Below are positions 10,231 to 19,155 of a stretch of DNA of 64,000 nt, piece after piece. Under the pieces are notes generated by a model. The model was not told where the DNA came from. It did not search any database and saw only the letters and a list, made by a program, of their open reading frames with translations. Within the stretch, counting starts at the first letter, position 1. Every line of letters starts with the position of its first letter. This DNA is from Gallionella sp. (GTDB lineage Bacteria; Pseudomonadota; Gammaproteobacteria; Burkholderiales; Gallionellaceae). Where the stretch lies: NCBI GenBank assembly GCA_028699065.1, contig JAQVVH010000001.1:186001-250000 (forward strand), in the 5' to 3' direction. The translations under genes and the position numbers were made by a program.

Positions 10231-11760
10231 TCACATTGAGGAAACATTCATCGCCAGATCCAACTCCATCTGGTCATCGTCACCGGTACTCTTGTTGGCC
10301 TTGCCGCCGCCCCGAGCGGTCTCGATCGCTGTCAGGTAATCCTCGGTAATATCCCCCGTGATGTAACTGCCATCAAAACAGGACGCATCAAAACCGGAAA
10401 GCGCCGGATTGCAAGCCTGCACAGCCGCCTTGAGATCGTCGAGATCCTGATAGATCAGGCCATCTGCACCAATTTCGCGGCAAATCTCCTCGTCGCTGCG
10501 TCCGGTGGCAATTAGCTCCGTGCGGCTCGGCATATCGATGCCATAAACATTGGGGAAGCGAACCGGCGGGGCGGCCGAGGCAAAATACACTTTTAGCGCG
10601 CCCGCATCGCGGGCCATCTGCACAATTTCACGGCTGGTCGTACCGCGTACGATGGAATCGTCCACCAGCAGGACATTCTTGCCCTTGAATTCGACACCGA
10701 TCGCATTGAGTTTCTGCCGCACGGATTTCTTGCGCATGGCCTGGCCGGGCATGATGAACGTTCGGCCAATGTAGCGGTTCTTTACGAATCCCTCGCGAAA
10801 CGGAATATTCAAACGGTTGGCCAGCTGCAACGCGCTCGGACGACTTGAATCCGGGATCGGGATCACAACGTCAATGGCAACGTCGCACCACTGGCGTTTG
10901 AGTTTGTCGGCCAAAAACTCGCCCATATGCAGACGCGCTTCGTAGACTGGCGTGCCGTCGATCACCGAATCCGGCCGGGCAAAATAAACGTATTCGAAAA
11001 TGCAGGAATTCAGTTTGGGGTGATCACAACACTGCTGGCTGTGGAAACTCCCCTCGAAATCAATAAATACCGCCTCGCCCGGAGCTACGTCCCGAACGAA
11101 TTTAAAACCCAGCGTATCAAGCGCGACACTTTCGGAAGCAACCAGATACTCGGGGCCTTGCGCCGTTTCGTTAATACCGAACACCAGCGGGCGAATCCCG
11201 TTGGGATCGCGGAATGCCAACAAGCCGTAACCGGCGATCATCGCCACCACGGCATACGCCCCCCGGCAGCGCTGATGGACGCCATGCACTGCGGCAAAAA
11301 TGGCGGACAAATCCAAACGCAATCCGGTGGCATGCTTCTGCAGTTCATGCGCCAACACATTCAGCAGCACCTCGGAATCGGAACTGGTGTTCACATGCCG
11401 GCGGTCTTCGGCAAAAAGCTGGCGCTGCAATTCGGCGGTATTCGTCAGGTTGCCGTTATGTCCAAGCACGACACCATAGGGGGAATTGACGTAAAACGGT
11501 TGCGCCTCATTGTGGTCGACCGAAGAGCCGGCCGTCGGATAACGCACATGCGCAATGCCCGCGTTGCCCTGAAGGGCGCGCATATTGCGTGTGCGGAAGA
11601 CGTCGCGCACCATGCCGTTACCTTTGTGGAGATGAAAGGTATGCCCGTCAATGGTGGCAATACCGGCAGCGTCCTGACCACGATGCTGCAACACCTGCAA
11701 CCCGTCGTACAACAGCTGATTGGCCGGGGTTTGAGAGACGACGCCGAGAATGCCGCACAT
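10231..11760 (-). CDS. purF: Amidophosphoribosyltransferase
   Basis: First committed step of purine synthesis: glutamine and PRPP give phosphoribosylamine. After Met removal, Cys1 of [10 protein letters not shown] is the glutaminase nucleophile. The PRPP-binding loop is [18 protein letters not shown] near residue 370. The length is 509 residues, with no propeptide. It is 11 bases downstream of cvpA, the same pairing as the E. coli cvpA-purF operon. Confidence 0.97.
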   Translation of the reverse strand: MCGILGVVSQTPANQLLYDGLQVLQHRGQDAAGIATIDGHTFHLHKGNGMVRDVFRTRNMRALQGNAGIAHVRYPTAGSSVDHNEAQPFYVNSPYGVVLGHNGNLTNTAELQRQLFAEDRRHVNTSSDSEVLLNVLAHELQKHATGLRLDLSAIFAAVHGVHQRCRGAYAVVAMIAGYGLLAFRDPNGIRPLVFGINETAQGPEYLVASESVALDTLGFKFVRDVAPGEAVFIDFEGSFHSQQCCDHPKLNSCIFEYVYFARPDSVIDGTPVYEARLHMGEFLADKLKRQWCDVAIDVVIPIPDSSRPSALQLANRLNIPFREGFVKNRYIGRTFIMPGQAMRKKSVRQKLNAIGVEFKGKNVLLVDDSIVRGTTSREIVQMARDAGALKVYFASAAPPVRFPNVYGIDMPSRTELIATGRSDEEICREIGADGLIYQDLDDLKAAVQACNPALSGFDASCFDGSYITGDITEDYLTAIETARGGGKANKSTGDDDQMELDLAMNVSSM

Positions 11761-11771
11761 GTTTTTCTTCC

Positions 11772-12266
11772 TTAACTCCGAGATCCGTAATGTATCCGCC
11801 GGGAAATATCATCCGGCAGCCAGCTCTTCCCCTGCAGCGCGACACTTTCTGCAAAGCGACTGGTTTGCGCCTGTTGCCAGAAAGGCTGACCTGGAAAATC
11901 CGTCATACCCGCCAGCCAAACCATGACCAACACCACCAGCGCGCCGCGCAGCAAACCAAAAGCCGCCCCCAGCACACTATCAAACCAACCCAGCCCGATA
12001 GCGCGTATCAGTCTGGATACCAGCCACACCAGCGCGGCCCAGACCAGCATCACAATCACGAACACCGCAGCATAGGCTACCGCCGTCCGCACCATTTCGT
12101 CGCCGCCCGGCACGAGCGACAAAATCTCGGGAGAGAAGCGTTTGGCCAGCACAAAAGCCAATGGCCAGCCCAGCAGCGAGAGTACCTCGTACACCAGCCC
12201 GCGCCAGACGCCCAGCGCCAGAGAAATCAGTAAAATTGCGAACACGCCATAATCAAACAGCGTCAT
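11772..12266 (-). CDS. cvpA: CvpA family inner-membrane protein
   Basis: A 164-residue protein with about four hydrophobic segments, starting [20 protein letters not shown]. It belongs to the CvpA family, named from colicin V production; its exact activity is not settled. Its ATG overlaps the stop of the upstream SPOR-domain gene by 4 bases, and purF follows at 11 bases. The location between dedD and purF supports the assignment. Confidence 0.9.
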   Translation of the reverse strand: MTLFDYGVFAILLISLALGVWRGLVYEVLSLLGWPLAFVLAKRFSPEILSLVPGGDEMVRTAVAYAAVFVIVMLVWAALVWLVSRLIRAIGLGWFDSVLGAAFGLLRGALVVLVMVWLAGMTDFPGQPFWQQAQTSRFAESVALQGKSWLPDDISRRIHYGSRS

Positions 12267-12877
12267 TTGAGCGTCACAATACTGGGTTTCAAACCATGGT
12301 TCTCAAGCAACTTGGAGACCTTATCCACTTTATCCCGCTCGGTATAAGGACCAACCCGCACCCGGGTCGTGTTGCCGGACTTTTCGGTATAAGCCTTGAA
12401 GCCCCAGCTTTTCAGCTGTGCGTACTGTTTTTTCGCGGTGGAGGCATTGCTATAGGCGCCGACCTGCAAGACATAACTCCCCCCTGCCGCGACATTTTCC
12501 GTACTCACGACCGGCTTTTCCGCAGATGCTGAAGCTGGCGCCGGCAATACTGCGGGCTTGGGCAAGGCAGGGGCCTCCGTCGCCGGCTTTTCCGGTGCTG
12601 CAACCATCACGGGAACCGGCGATGCCGGCGGGACAGCAACATCGTTGGCTGCAGGTTCAGCAAGGGGTTCTGGCACCGGCATGGCAGGAATCAGCGGAGG
12701 CACCTCTTCCGGCGAGGGAATCCGCAACTCGATATCTTGTCCGCCGGATTTTGGTTCACTCTCGAGCACCATCGGCAAAATTACCACCACAGCGAGCGTC
12801 AGTGCCACAGCCCCGATCAGGCGCCGGCGCGCCTTGATTTTCAGGTTCAGTTCTTCGTCACTCAGCTCTTTGGCCAT
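12263..12877 (-). CDS. dedD: SPOR-domain division protein (DedD-like)
   Basis: An inner-membrane protein that localises to the septum by binding denuded peptidoglycan. The 204 residues show a short charged N-terminus, one membrane helix (LIGAVALTLAVVVILPMVL, about 21-39), a Pro/Ala/Val-rich linker, and a C-terminal SPOR domain (about 130-204) starting YVLQVGAYSNASTAKKQ and containing TRVRVGPYTERDK. It overlaps cvpA by 4 bases and follows folC by 3 bases, the folC-dedD-cvpA-purF order of E. coli. Confidence 0.92.
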   Translation of the reverse strand: MAKELSDEELNLKIKARRRLIGAVALTLAVVVILPMVLESEPKSGGQDIELRIPSPEEVPPLIPAMPVPEPLAEPAANDVAVPPASPVPVMVAAPEKPATEAPALPKPAVLPAPASASAEKPVVSTENVAAGGSYVLQVGAYSNASTAKKQYAQLKSWGFKAYTEKSGNTTRVRVGPYTERDKVDKVSKLLENHGLKPSIVTLK

Positions 12878-12880
12878 GGC

Positions 12881-14173
12881 TTAATCCCGGATATCGAAAT
12901 TTGTCAGGCTCATTCCCCGTGCTTGCATGACTTCTGCCACCGTATGGAATGATCCGAAGGCCGCGATTCTATCATTTTCACCGGCTGCTTTGCAGGCTTG
13001 CGCCAGCGCATCCGCCACCTCTTCGCACACAACAATTTCGCCCCGCACGCCGCAATCCTTCAGAAGGGAAGCCATCTGACCGGCACAGGTGCCACGCGAG
13101 CCGGACAAACTCCCCACAAACCATACATCAATGAACGCATCCAATATCCGCACCACTCCGTCAATATCCTTGTCCTGCAGCATGGCAAAGACCGCGAGCG
13201 TTCGCACCGGCGGCAACGCCGCCAGATTGGAGGCCAGCGCGCGCGCGGCGTGAGGATTGTGCGCCACATCCAGAATCAGTTGAGGTCGTCCGGGAAGCAC
13301 CTGAAAACGACCCGGCAAACTTACCTCGACCAGACCACGCCGAATGGCCTCCATACCGACTGGCAGCCTTTCCCGCAGCGCATCCAGCGCGGCCAGCGCC
13401 GCGCTCGCGTTTTGCAACTGGTATGCACCACGCAGCGCCGGAAACGGCAAGGCCAACCTGGCTCCCGCTACGCCATAAAAGTCCCACTGACCCTGATGGG
13501 CTGCGTAGCGAAAAGTCTCGTTTAGCCTCCAAAATGCGGCGCCGATTTTTTCAGCGTGTTCGCGCAATACGGAAGGAGGGGCGGCATCGGCACAAATCGC
13601 AACTTTTCCGGTGCGAAAAATACCCGCTTTCTCGAACGCAATCTTCTCGCGCGTATCGCCCAGGTAATCGACATGATCGATATCCACACTGGTCACCACC
13701 GCGCAATCGGCATCGAATACATTGACAGCATCCAGCCTGCCACCCAAGCCCACCTCCAAGATGGCAACATCGACCTGGCGTGCAATAAACGTTTGCATCG
13801 CGGCCAGCGTGCCAAATTCGAAATAGGTCAGCGGAACGTCGCCGCGCACTTCCTCAATGCATTGAAAAGAAGTGCACAACGCGGCATCGCTGACCGTTTG
13901 CCGGGCAACCCGCACGCGTTCGTTGTAGTGCAGCAAATGAGGAGAGGTATAGCAGCCAACGCGATAGCCCGCGGCATGCAGAATGGACTCCAGCATCGCG
14001 CATACCGACCCCTTGCCGTTGGTGCCGCTGACGATGACGATCGGGAATTCAGGCCGAAGACCGAGTTGGTGGCGAACTTCAGCCACACGCTCAAGACCGA
14101 GCGCGATGGTTTTGGGGTGCAACGACTCGAGATAGACCAGCCAGTCGCCTAGGGTGCGTGGCGCGTCCATCAT
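12881..14173 (-). CDS. folC: Folylpolyglutamate synthase/dihydrofolate synthase
   Basis: Adds glutamate to dihydropteroate and to tetrahydrofolate in the cytoplasm. The start is set at the MMDAPRTLGDWL pair of ATGs (14173/14170), 22 bases after accD; the track start would overlap accD. This gives 430 residues, usual for FolC. The Mur-ligase ATP loop VSGTNGKGSVCAMLESIL lies near residue 45, and LILDVAHNPHAARAL opens the C-terminal domain near 300. The accD-folC pairing is standard in beta- and gammaproteobacteria. Confidence 0.94.
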   Translation of the reverse strand: MMDAPRTLGDWLVYLESLHPKTIALGLERVAEVRHQLGLRPEFPIVIVSGTNGKGSVCAMLESILHAAGYRVGCYTSPHLLHYNERVRVARQTVSDAALCTSFQCIEEVRGDVPLTYFEFGTLAAMQTFIARQVDVAILEVGLGGRLDAVNVFDADCAVVTSVDIDHVDYLGDTREKIAFEKAGIFRTGKVAICADAAPPSVLREHAEKIGAAFWRLNETFRYAAHQGQWDFYGVAGARLALPFPALRGAYQLQNASAALAALDALRERLPVGMEAIRRGLVEVSLPGRFQVLPGRPQLILDVAHNPHAARALASNLAALPPVRTLAVFAMLQDKDIDGVVRILDAFIDVWFVGSLSGSRGTCAGQMASLLKDCGVRGEIVVCEEVADALAQACKAAGENDRIAAFGSFHTVAEVMQARGMSLTNFDIRD

Positions 14174-14195
14174 CCGGCAAGCCCCGGAAACCGGC

Positions 14196-15077
14196 TCAGG
14201 CGGCCTCGATATCGGCAACTGCGGGCTGTTTGGTCAGCAGGGTAACCAGCGTCGCCAATTGTTTGCGCATTTCGCGCCGGTCCACAATCATGTCCACCGC
14301 ACCGTGTTCGAGCAGGAATTCGGCCCGCTGAAATCCTTCCGGCAGCGTTTCGCGTACCGTTTGCTGGATCACCCGCGCCCCGGCAAAACCGATCAACGCC
14401 CCCGGCTCGGCCACGACGACATCCCCCATGAAAGCAAAACTCGCGGATACGCCCCCCATAGTGGGATCAGTCAGTACCGAGATGAAGGGAATTTTCTCTT
14501 CGCTTAGCTGGGTCAGCGCAGCACAGGTTTTGGCCATTTGCATCAGCGACAGCAGGCCCTCCTGCATACGGGCACCACCGCTGGCCGAGAAGCAGACAAA
14601 CGGGCATTTTTGCTCCAGCGCAATCTGTACACCGCGCACAAAACGCTCACCCACGACCGAGCCCATAGAACCGCCCATGAAACTGAATTCAAATGCGGCA
14701 ACCACAACGGGCAACGCATGGATGCTGCCTTGCATCACGACCAGCGCATCATCCTCGCCGGTGCTTTGTTTGGAGCCTGCAAGCCGCTCCGAATATTTTT
14801 TGCTGTCCTTGAATTTCAGCGTGTCAACCGGCAACACCTCCGCGCCGATTTCAAACCGGCCCTCGCCATCCAGCAACCAGTCCAAACGCGTGCGCGCGGT
14901 AATCCGGTGATGGTGCGCGCATTTTGGACAGACGCTCAGATTTTTCTCCAGATCGGAATGGTAGAGAACGGCTTGGCAATTCGGGCACTTGTGCCACAAA
15001 CCCTCTGGCACACTTTTCTTGGCTTCGCTTTCACGCCGCTTGATTTTTGGCGGCAACAATTTTTGGAACCAACTCAT
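14196..15077 (-). CDS. accD: Acetyl-CoA carboxylase carboxyltransferase beta subunit
   Basis: With AccA forms the carboxyltransferase half of acetyl-CoA carboxylase, the first step of fatty acid synthesis. It has 293 residues with an N-terminal zinc ribbon, WHKCPNC and VCPKC about 19 residues apart, then the crotonase-fold core with [16 protein letters not shown] near 160. Its ATG overlaps the trpA stop by 4 bases, so translation is coupled to the trp genes. Confidence 0.97.
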   Translation of the reverse strand: MSWFQKLLPPKIKRRESEAKKSVPEGLWHKCPNCQAVLYHSDLEKNLSVCPKCAHHHRITARTRLDWLLDGEGRFEIGAEVLPVDTLKFKDSKKYSERLAGSKQSTGEDDALVVMQGSIHALPVVVAAFEFSFMGGSMGSVVGERFVRGVQIALEQKCPFVCFSASGGARMQEGLLSLMQMAKTCAALTQLSEEKIPFISVLTDPTMGGVSASFAFMGDVVVAEPGALIGFAGARVIQQTVRETLPEGFQRAEFLLEHGAVDMIVDRREMRKQLATLVTLLTKQPAVADIEAA

Positions 15078-15889
15078 TTCGATTCTCCCCGGGCCTGATC
15101 GACGGCCTGTTTAAGTTCTTTAACCAAAGTGGACACATTGGACACCACCGTGTCCGGCATGGAATTCTCGATTTCCTGAACAATCCGGCTGCCCACGACC
15201 ACCCCGTCACACAGCTTCGCGACCGCCAGCGCGGTGGCTGCATCGCGGATGCCAAAACCCACCCCAATAGGAACTTTGATATGTTTGCGCAGTTGCGGAA
15301 TTTTTTCTGCGATGGCGGACAAATCCAGATGCCCAGCACCCGTCACGCCCTTGAGCGAGACGTAATACACATAACCACGGGCCAGCGCGGCAATGCGCTC
15401 AACACGATCCTCCCGCGTGGTGGGCGCAAGCAAAAAGATCGGATCCAGCCCGTGCGTTTCAAGATGCCTGAACGCTTCATGACTTTCCTCGGGTGGAAAA
15501 TCCACGGTCAACACGCCGTCCACGCCGACTTCGGCACAGCGTCGCGCAAAGGCTTCCCAGCTCATGGCTTCGATCGGATTACCATAACCCATCAACACCA
15601 CCGGTGTCGCCGCATCCCGCTGTCGGAATTCAGCAACCATATCCAGTACGTGATGCAAACCGACATGATGTTTGAGTGCGCGTTCCGAAGCGCGCTGAAT
15701 GGTCGGGCCATCCGCCATGGGATCGGAAAAGGGCACGCCCAGCTCCAGCACATCGGCACCCGCTTCGACCAGAGCATGCATTAACGGCACCGTCAGCCCG
15801 GGTTCGGGATCGCCCGCTGTAATGAAGGGAATCAGCGCCTTGCGCTGCTGCTGCGCGAGATTGGCAAATGTCGTCTGGATTCGACTCAT
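15074..15889 (-). CDS. trpA: Tryptophan synthase alpha chain
   Basis: Splits indole-3-glycerol phosphate into indole and glyceraldehyde 3-phosphate and channels indole to TrpB. The 271-residue TIM barrel carries [16 protein letters not shown] near residue 47 (catalytic Glu49 equivalent) and [13 protein letters not shown] near 125. It overlaps trpB and accD by 4 bases each. Confidence 0.97.
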   Translation of the reverse strand: MSRIQTTFANLAQQQRKALIPFITAGDPEPGLTVPLMHALVEAGADVLELGVPFSDPMADGPTIQRASERALKHHVGLHHVLDMVAEFRQRDAATPVVLMGYGNPIEAMSWEAFARRCAEVGVDGVLTVDFPPEESHEAFRHLETHGLDPIFLLAPTTREDRVERIAALARGYVYYVSLKGVTGAGHLDLSAIAEKIPQLRKHIKVPIGVGFGIRDAATALAVAKLCDGVVVGSRIVQEIENSMPDTVVSNVSTLVKELKQAVDQARGESK

Positions 15890-17082
15890 AGCGTAATTCC
15901 TTGCAGCTTGGCCACGGTGTTGATGTCCTTATCCCCGCGCCCGGAAAGATTCACCAGCAATACGGTATCTTTGGACATCGTCGGCGCAATTTTCGCGGCA
16001 TGTGCCAGCGCGTGACTAGATTCCAGTGCGGGAATAATGCCCTCGTAGCGGCACAGATTATTAAAGGCTGCCAGCGCCTCATCGTCGTTGATAGCCACGT
16101 ATTCCGCACGGCCGCTGTCGCGCAGCCAGGCATGTTCCGGGCCAACGCCAGGATAATCCAGCCCGGCCGAAATCGAATGGGTTTCGACGATTTGCCCGTC
16201 CGCATCCTGCATCAAACAAGTTTTGTTGCCGTGCAGCACGCCGATCGGGCTGTGGGTTGTCAACGGCGCGGCATGCTTGCCGGTCTCGAGGCCATAACCC
16301 CCCGCCTCGACACCGATGAGCCTGACATTCGGCACGTCGATGTAGTGATAAAACGCGCCCATCGCATTGGATCCGCCACCGACACAGGCGATCACCGCAT
16401 CCGGCAAACGCCCTGCCACGTCCGGCATCTGGCTGATTGATTCGCGGCTCACCACCGCATTAAAATCGCGCACCATGGCCGGATAGGGATGCGGGCCCGC
16501 CACCGTACCGATGATGTAAAACGTGTCCTCGATATTGGTTACCCAATCACGCATCGCTTCATTCAACGCATCCTTGAGCGTTTTGGAGCCGCTGTGTACG
16601 GGCACCACGGTCGCCCCCAGCAATTTCATCCGGAACACGTTGGGTGATTGACGCTGCATATCCTCGGCGCCCATGTACACCACGCACTCCATTCCCAAAC
16701 GGGCGGCCACGGTAGCCGTCGCTACGCCATGCTGGCCGGCACCAGTTTCCGCGATGACGCGCCGCTTGCCCATGCGCTTGGCCAGCAGCGCCTGTCCGAC
16801 GGTGTTATTCACCTTGTGCGCGCCCGTGTGATTCAGATCTTCGCGCTTCAGATAAATCTGCGCGCCACCCAATTGGTCCGACCAGCGTTTTGCGTGATAG
16901 ATCGGACTGGGACGCCCGACGTAATAACGCAGGTCGTGTTCAAATTCGGCGATAAATTCGGGGTCGTTGCGATAGTGCTCATAGGCCGTGCGCAATTCTT
17001 CCAGTGCATCCATGAGGGTCTCCGCCACATAGATACCGCCGTAGGGACCAAAATGTCCGTTGCTATCGGGATAGTTGTACAT
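15886..17082 (-). CDS. trpB: Tryptophan synthase beta chain
   Basis: PLP enzyme that condenses indole with serine. The 398 residues begin [20 protein letters not shown] and carry the PLP lysine in [20 protein letters not shown] near residue 90 and the phosphate loop [12 protein letters not shown] near 235. The ATG at 17082 overlaps the trpF stop by 20 bases, and trpA follows with an ATGA overlap. The trpFBA cluster without trpEGDC is the usual split arrangement in betaproteobacteria. Confidence 0.97.
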   Translation of the reverse strand: MYNYPDSNGHFGPYGGIYVAETLMDALEELRTAYEHYRNDPEFIAEFEHDLRYYVGRPSPIYHAKRWSDQLGGAQIYLKREDLNHTGAHKVNNTVGQALLAKRMGKRRVIAETGAGQHGVATATVAARLGMECVVYMGAEDMQRQSPNVFRMKLLGATVVPVHSGSKTLKDALNEAMRDWVTNIEDTFYIIGTVAGPHPYPAMVRDFNAVVSRESISQMPDVAGRLPDAVIACVGGGSNAMGAFYHYIDVPNVRLIGVEAGGYGLETGKHAAPLTTHSPIGVLHGNKTCLMQDADGQIVETHSISAGLDYPGVGPEHAWLRDSGRAEYVAINDDEALAAFNNLCRYEGIIPALESSHALAHAAKIAPTMSKDTVLLVNLSGRGDKDINTVAKLQGITL

Positions 17083-17695
17083 CGATTCTGTTTACCTCAT
17101 TGACGAACGCCGCAATCTTCGCCGCATCCTTAATACCTTTTTGCGCTTCCACTCCGCTGGATACATCCACCGCATAGGGCCGCACCTGGGCAATAGCATC
17201 GGCCACGTTAGCCCTGTCCAAACCGCCGGACAAAATCACCGGCAATGCCAGACTTTCCGGGATTAACGACCAGTCGAACGTCGCGCCCGTTCCTCCCGGA
17301 ACGCCTTCGACATGCGCGTCGAGCAACAATGCCTGAGCCTCTGTGTAACGAGCCGCGCATTGTAGCAAATCCACACCCGGACGGACGCGAATCGCCTTCA
17401 GCCAGGGACGACCAAATTGCGCGCAATACTCCGGCGTTTCGTCGCCGTGAAATTGCAGCACATCAAGCGGAACCGCCGCCAGAAGCGTGCGCACGAATTC
17501 GGCCTCGGCATCCACAAACAAGCCGACCGTCGTCACAAAGGGCGGCAAAACCGACAGCAGTTGCGCGGCGCGTTCCACGCTGACGTGACGCGGGCTTTTT
17601 TCGTAGAACACCAGACCGATCGCATCGGCACCCGCATACACCGCTGCATGAATATCCTGCTCACGCGTGAGTCCGCAAATCTTGATGCGTGTCAT
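17063..17695 (-). CDS. trpF: Phosphoribosylanthranilate isomerase
   Basis: Catalyses the Amadori rearrangement in tryptophan synthesis. The 210-residue TIM barrel begins [14 protein letters not shown], in which the Cys is the catalytic base, and has [12 protein letters not shown] and VDVSSGVE. It overlaps truA by 4 bases upstream and trpB by 20 bases downstream. It is a stand-alone enzyme, not fused to TrpC. Confidence 0.95.
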   Translation of the reverse strand: MTRIKICGLTREQDIHAAVYAGADAIGLVFYEKSPRHVSVERAAQLLSVLPPFVTTVGLFVDAEAEFVRTLLAAVPLDVLQFHGDETPEYCAQFGRPWLKAIRVRPGVDLLQCAARYTEAQALLLDAHVEGVPGGTGATFDWSLIPESLALPVILSGGLDRANVADAIAQVRPYAVDVSSGVEAQKGIKDAAKIAAFVNEVNRIDVQLSR

Positions 17696-18480
17696 GGCAA
17701 CCCCCCGAGATTCAGTTCCTCCGGCATCTGCGGCAACCCCCAGTGCGGCGCGTAATCAACCCGCCGCAAGTATAAGCCATCCGGCATAAAGGTCGGCGCC
17801 GCACGGGCGCGATCCCTGCCCGCCAGAATTTCGGCCAGCCAATCCGGGGAATATTTTCCTTTTCCCACATAAACCAGGCAACCCACGATGTTGCGCACCA
17901 TGTGGTGCAAAAATGCATTGGCGGTAAGATTGAATTCAATCAAGTCACCACGTCGGCTGATTTCCAGCTTATGCATCCGCTTGATCGGAGACTTGGCCTG
18001 ACACTCTGCCGAGCGGAATGCGCTGAAATCGTGCTCGCCCAATAGATAACGGGCGGCAGCCTGCATTGCCGCCAGATCCAGCGGCGTATGGAACCAACCC
18101 ACCTTGCCGGCCTGAATTGCCGGACGCACCGAACGGTTGATCAATAAATAACGGTAACTGCGCCTCTCTGCGGAAAAGCGGGCATGAAATTCAGGCGCGA
18201 CCGGATGAACCCAAAGTACCGCGACCCCTTGGGGCAGCAAGGCATTGCTACCGCGCACCCAAGCGCCAAGCGGGCGCTCGGCGGAAGTATCAAAATGAAC
18301 GACCTGCTCCAGCGCGTGAACGCCGGTATCGGTGCGGCCCGCTGCGGTGACAGCGACAGCCTCACCCGCAATCCGGCTCAATGCCGACTGCATGGCATCC
18401 TGCACCGTTGGCTGATCCGGCTGGCTTTGCCAACCTTTAAACGGCCGGCCATCGTATTCCAAGCCCAACGCATATCTCAT
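17692..18480 (-). CDS. truA: tRNA pseudouridine synthase A
   Basis: Makes pseudouridine at positions 38-40 of the tRNA anticodon arm. The start is ATG 18480 ([17 protein letters not shown]), which creates a 4-base overlap with the upstream membrane-protein gene; the track start 46 codons earlier is not conserved-looking. The 262 residues include the catalytic aspartate in [18 protein letters not shown] near residue 50 and [13 protein letters not shown] near 205. Confidence 0.95.
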   Translation of the reverse strand: MRYALGLEYDGRPFKGWQSQPDQPTVQDAMQSALSRIAGEAVAVTAAGRTDTGVHALEQVVHFDTSAERPLGAWVRGSNALLPQGVAVLWVHPVAPEFHARFSAERRSYRYLLINRSVRPAIQAGKVGWFHTPLDLAAMQAAARYLLGEHDFSAFRSAECQAKSPIKRMHKLEISRRGDLIEFNLTANAFLHHMVRNIVGCLVYVGKGKYSPDWLAEILAGRDRARAAPTFMPDGLYLRRVDYAPHWGLPQMPEELNLGGLP

Positions 18481-19094
18481 CGCAAGCACCATCCCGACAC
18501 AAGCAACACCCCTGCCAGCACGATCCCGTCGCGCCAGGCAAATCGCGGCAGCAGCAACTCGACGGGATGTGCCGCATCGGCTACCGGCTGAAACAGTTGC
18601 TGCAGATGCGCCCGCCAATCACGCGCGCCGCGCAGGATGGCAACTTCGGCATAGTGCAAGGTAAGCGCCAGCCGGACAGCCACGCGCTCGCGCGACACCC
18701 GCAGCAAGACCAGCGGAGCCAGCAGCACATAAAGCCCCGCAATCAGTTGCGGGCGGTGCAAACGATCCAACAACCAGGCCAGTCCGCCCAGTGCCGCCAG
18801 CAATTTCAACAATTGAATCACCCCCTCCAGCACGCCCTCCCGGGTCGGGCTATACAGGCCAAAGCTTTCCACAAGCGCGTGGCCCGGGGTGACATAGACA
18901 TAAATCATCAGGAGTGAAAACAGGACCCAGCGCGTGCGCCGTAAAAGCAACAGAAATTTGTGGCCGGAAAGAATCCCCGTGGCGATCAACATCGCTCCGG
19001 ACAATGCAAACAGCTTCCAGCCGGACAACACTTGCAGGGTGGCCACCAGCACCACCCAGACCAGAATCAACGTCGCCGGATGCACTCGCATCAT
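18477..19094 (-). CDS. Membrane protein resembling the ECF transporter T component (CbiQ/EcfT-like)
   Basis: A 205-residue integral membrane protein from the ATG pair at 19094/19091 (MMRVHPATLILVWVVLV). It shows about five hydrophobic segments and a cytoplasmic basic loop (LLRVSRERVAVRLALTLHYAE) like the coupling region of CbiQ/EcfT proteins. No ECF ATPase or substrate-binding S gene is next to it, so transport of a vitamin or metal is only a family-based guess. It sits between fimV and truA, overlapping truA by 4 bases. A terminator-like hairpin ends about 12 bases before its start codon. Confidence 0.6.
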   Translation of the reverse strand: MMRVHPATLILVWVVLVATLQVLSGWKLFALSGAMLIATGILSGHKFLLLLRRTRWVLFSLLMIYVYVTPGHALVESFGLYSPTREGVLEGVIQLLKLLAALGGLAWLLDRLHRPQLIAGLYVLLAPLVLLRVSRERVAVRLALTLHYAEVAILRGARDWRAHLQQLFQPVADAAHPVELLLPRFAWRDGIVLAGVLLVSGWCLR

Positions 19095-19105
19095 CACATT
19101 ACGCC

Positions 19106-19131
19106 AAAGAAAACGGCAGCCCACGCTGCCG
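19106..19131 (-). terminator. Terminator after fimV
   Basis: On the minus strand CGGCAGC, loop GTGG, GCTGCCG is followed by TTTTCTTT, a good intrinsic terminator. It lies between the fimV stop and the start of the EcfT-like gene, so it may end or attenuate transcription into truA-trpFBA. Confidence 0.75.
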
Positions 19132-19155
19132 CTAATATTTTCTTCACCCGAAAAT

